Source: Vulcanimicrobiota bacterium (lineage in GTDB: Bacteria; Vulcanimicrobiota; Vulcanimicrobiia; Vulcanimicrobiales; Vulcanimicrobiaceae). From it: 7,118 bases of DNA. The notes under the pieces were generated by a model. The model was not told the origin of the DNA, searched no databases, and was given only the letters and a program-made list of their open reading frames with translations. The stretch's first letter is position 1. Each line of letters starts with the position of its first letter. Position numbers and translations under genes: made by a program. This document shows, one piece after another, positions 6,152 through 7,118 of this stretch. The DNA is taken from positions 43,118 through 50,235 of the forward strand of contig PMFP01000021.1 of the NCBI GenBank assembly GCA_003155175.1. The letters are read 5' to 3'.

Positions 6152-7118
6152 ACAAATGTCTGTCGCACAGCACTGCTGATCGCGTTGGTCACACCGTCAA
6201 TCGCACTTGCGAATTCGATCGTGTACGTGCCGTTGGACGACCGTCCCGTGACGCGGCAGCTTCCGGAGATGCTCGGGCGCATTGCCGGCGTGCGTGTGGT
6301 CGAACCGCCGCGCGCGATGCTTGGGTCGTATTTGACGTTCGGGCGTCCGGGCGAGATCTTGGCGTGGCTCAATCGCGACGCGCCCCGCACGGCGAGCGAG
6401 TACGTGCTCTCGTCCGACATGCTGGCTTACGGAGGACTCGTGGCGTCACGCGTTCCGGGGGCGACGTACGACGACGCATATTTTCGCCTGCGTGCGCTCG
6501 AGCAAGTGAAGCGCGGCACGCCTGCGGGCTCGCGGATGTCGGTGTTCGGCACGATCATGCGTTTAGCGCCGACGGGCGTGCCGGCGAGTGCGGCGTTCTT
6601 CGCGCCGTTTCCCGTGTGGACGTATCTGCAGCAATATGCGAATCTGCACGACCCCCCGCTGCCCGCGGAAGAGGCGACCGCAGCGAAACTGCGGGCCCAG
6701 GCCGGGGCGGAGACGCTCGATGCATATTTGGCGACGCGGGCCCGCAACTATGCGGTGGATCGCTATCTGATCGATCTTGCCGGCGACGGGGTCATCGACC
6801 GTCTCGTGCTCGGACAGGACGATGCCGGACCGGTCGGACTCCACGTGAGAGAGGTCGCAGCGTTGGAGAGCGCGGCAGCGCCGCTGGGCGATCGTGCGAG
6901 CGTCGAGCCGGGCGCGGACGAACTGGGCATGGTGCTGGTCGCGGCGGAGCTGGCGCGCAGCGCGCGCTGGGTTCCGCGCATCGCGGTGCGGTATTCGCGG
7001 CCCGAAGGCGGTAGCGTTCAGGACCCGCTCGAGTTCGCGCCGGTGGATCGCACCATCAACGCCCTGATTCGGTTATCCGGCGGCGTGCGCGACGACGCGC
7101 GTCCCGACGTCGTGCTGT
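6086..7118 (+). CDS. DUF4127-family protein, probably exported (3' truncated; start uncertain)
   Basis: The frame is open from 6029 to the window end without a stop. From 6221 it reads VYVPLDDRPVTRQLPEM, then VEPPRAMLG, SSDMLAYGGLVASRV, LGQDDAGPVGLH and EPGADELGMVL, in the order typical of DUF4127 (PF13552) proteins of about 500 residues. About 299 residues of this domain are present. The function is unknown. The many conserved acidic motifs (DDRP, SSDML, QDDAGP, GADE) suggest a metal-dependent enzyme, but this is inference. In frame just upstream is RTALLIALVTPSIALA followed by NS, which looks like the hydrophobic core and AxA cleavage site of a signal peptide (about 6164-6217). No ATG serves it in frame. 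Candidate starts are GTG 6086 (used here, inside the hairpin), TTG 6074, TTG 6185 and GTG 6221, none with a good ribosome binding site. The ATG at 6156 is out of frame and stops after seven codons. The family call is strong and the start call is weak. Confidence 0.8.
   Translation, partial: MGWGPLRLAGKLYTRLRGPHPTTNVCRTALLIALVTPSIALANSIVYVPLDDRPVTRQLPEMLGRIAGVRVVEPPRAMLGSYLTFGRPGEILAWLNRDAPRTASEYVLSSDMLAYGGLVASRVPGATYDDAYFRLRALEQVKRGTPAGSRMSVFGTIMRLAPTGVPASAAFFAPFPVWTYLQQYANLHDPPLPAEEATAAKLRAQAGAETLDAYLATRARNYAVDRYLIDLAGDGVIDRLVLGQDDAGPVGLHVREVAALESAAAPLGDRASVEPGADELGMVLVAAELARSARWVPRIAVRYSRPEGGSVQDPLEFAPVDRTINALIRLSGGVRDDARPDVVL

Noticed and set aside
6066..6156. Promoter for the DUF4127 gene (TTGAGA at 6074, TTTACA at 6120 as -35-like boxes)
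   Set aside because: No acceptable -10 element lies at 16-18 bp from either box, and one box falls in the hairpin spacer.
6007..7014. Open frame of 335 codons overlapping the end of murQ and the DUF4127 gene
   Set aside because: It is Arg-rich with no recognisable motif. The frame that carries the DUF4127 motifs is different and runs off the window end.
1..7118. tRNA, rRNA, CRISPR array, transposase or phage gene
   Set aside because: I saw no cloverleaf-like or rRNA-like stretch, no regularly spaced direct repeats and no mobile-element protein motifs in any frame.

Overview
The window is GC-rich (roughly two thirds G+C by eye) bacterial chromosome-type DNA with every recognisable gene on the + strand. 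It carries a tightly packed peptidoglycan-recycling (muropeptide salvage) operon. The 5' end cuts into an ABC-importer ATPase gene. This is followed by a GH3 beta-N-acetylglucosaminidase (NagZ family), a serine beta-lactamase-fold hydrolase resembling Bacillus AmiE, anhydro-MurNAc kinase (AnmK), a BadF/NagK/MurK-type amino-sugar kinase and MurNAc-6-phosphate etherase (MurQ). Each of the six genes overlaps the next, by 4, 11, 4, 19 and 4 nt, so there is no internal intergenic space and translation is probably coupled.

Read in order, the genes follow the pathway. GlcNAc-(anhydro)MurNAc-peptide loses GlcNAc (NagZ). It then loses its peptide (AmiE-like amidase, inferred). The anhydro sugar is opened and phosphorylated (AnmK), while free GlcNAc and/or MurNAc is phosphorylated (second kinase). 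MurNAc-6P is finally converted to GlcNAc-6P plus D-lactate (MurQ). None of the five enzymes shows a signal peptide, so the route looks cytosolic. AnmK implies that anhydro-muropeptides from lytic transglycosylases are the substrate. The amidase, in contrast, is of the type known from the secreted Bacillus pathway, so the cluster is a hybrid. NagA, NagB, LdcA and an AmpG-type permease are not in the window.

After MurQ lies a short gap (6066 to about 6150) holding a perfect 17-bp GC-rich inverted repeat around a 33-nt spacer, with no T-tract. Next comes a DUF4127-family gene that runs off the 3' end. It is preceded in frame by an export-signal-like segment, but the only nearby ATG (6156) is in the wrong frame. 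Its true start is therefore uncertain, and a one-base error or a frameshift is possible.

The organism cannot be fixed from this sequence alone. High GC, alanine/arginine-rich proteins, weak or missing Shine-Dalgarno sites before some genes, and DUF4127 next to an AnmK/MurQ cluster would fit a deep-branching, high-GC diderm lineage such as Eremiobacterota or Deinococcota. That assignment is a low-confidence inference.
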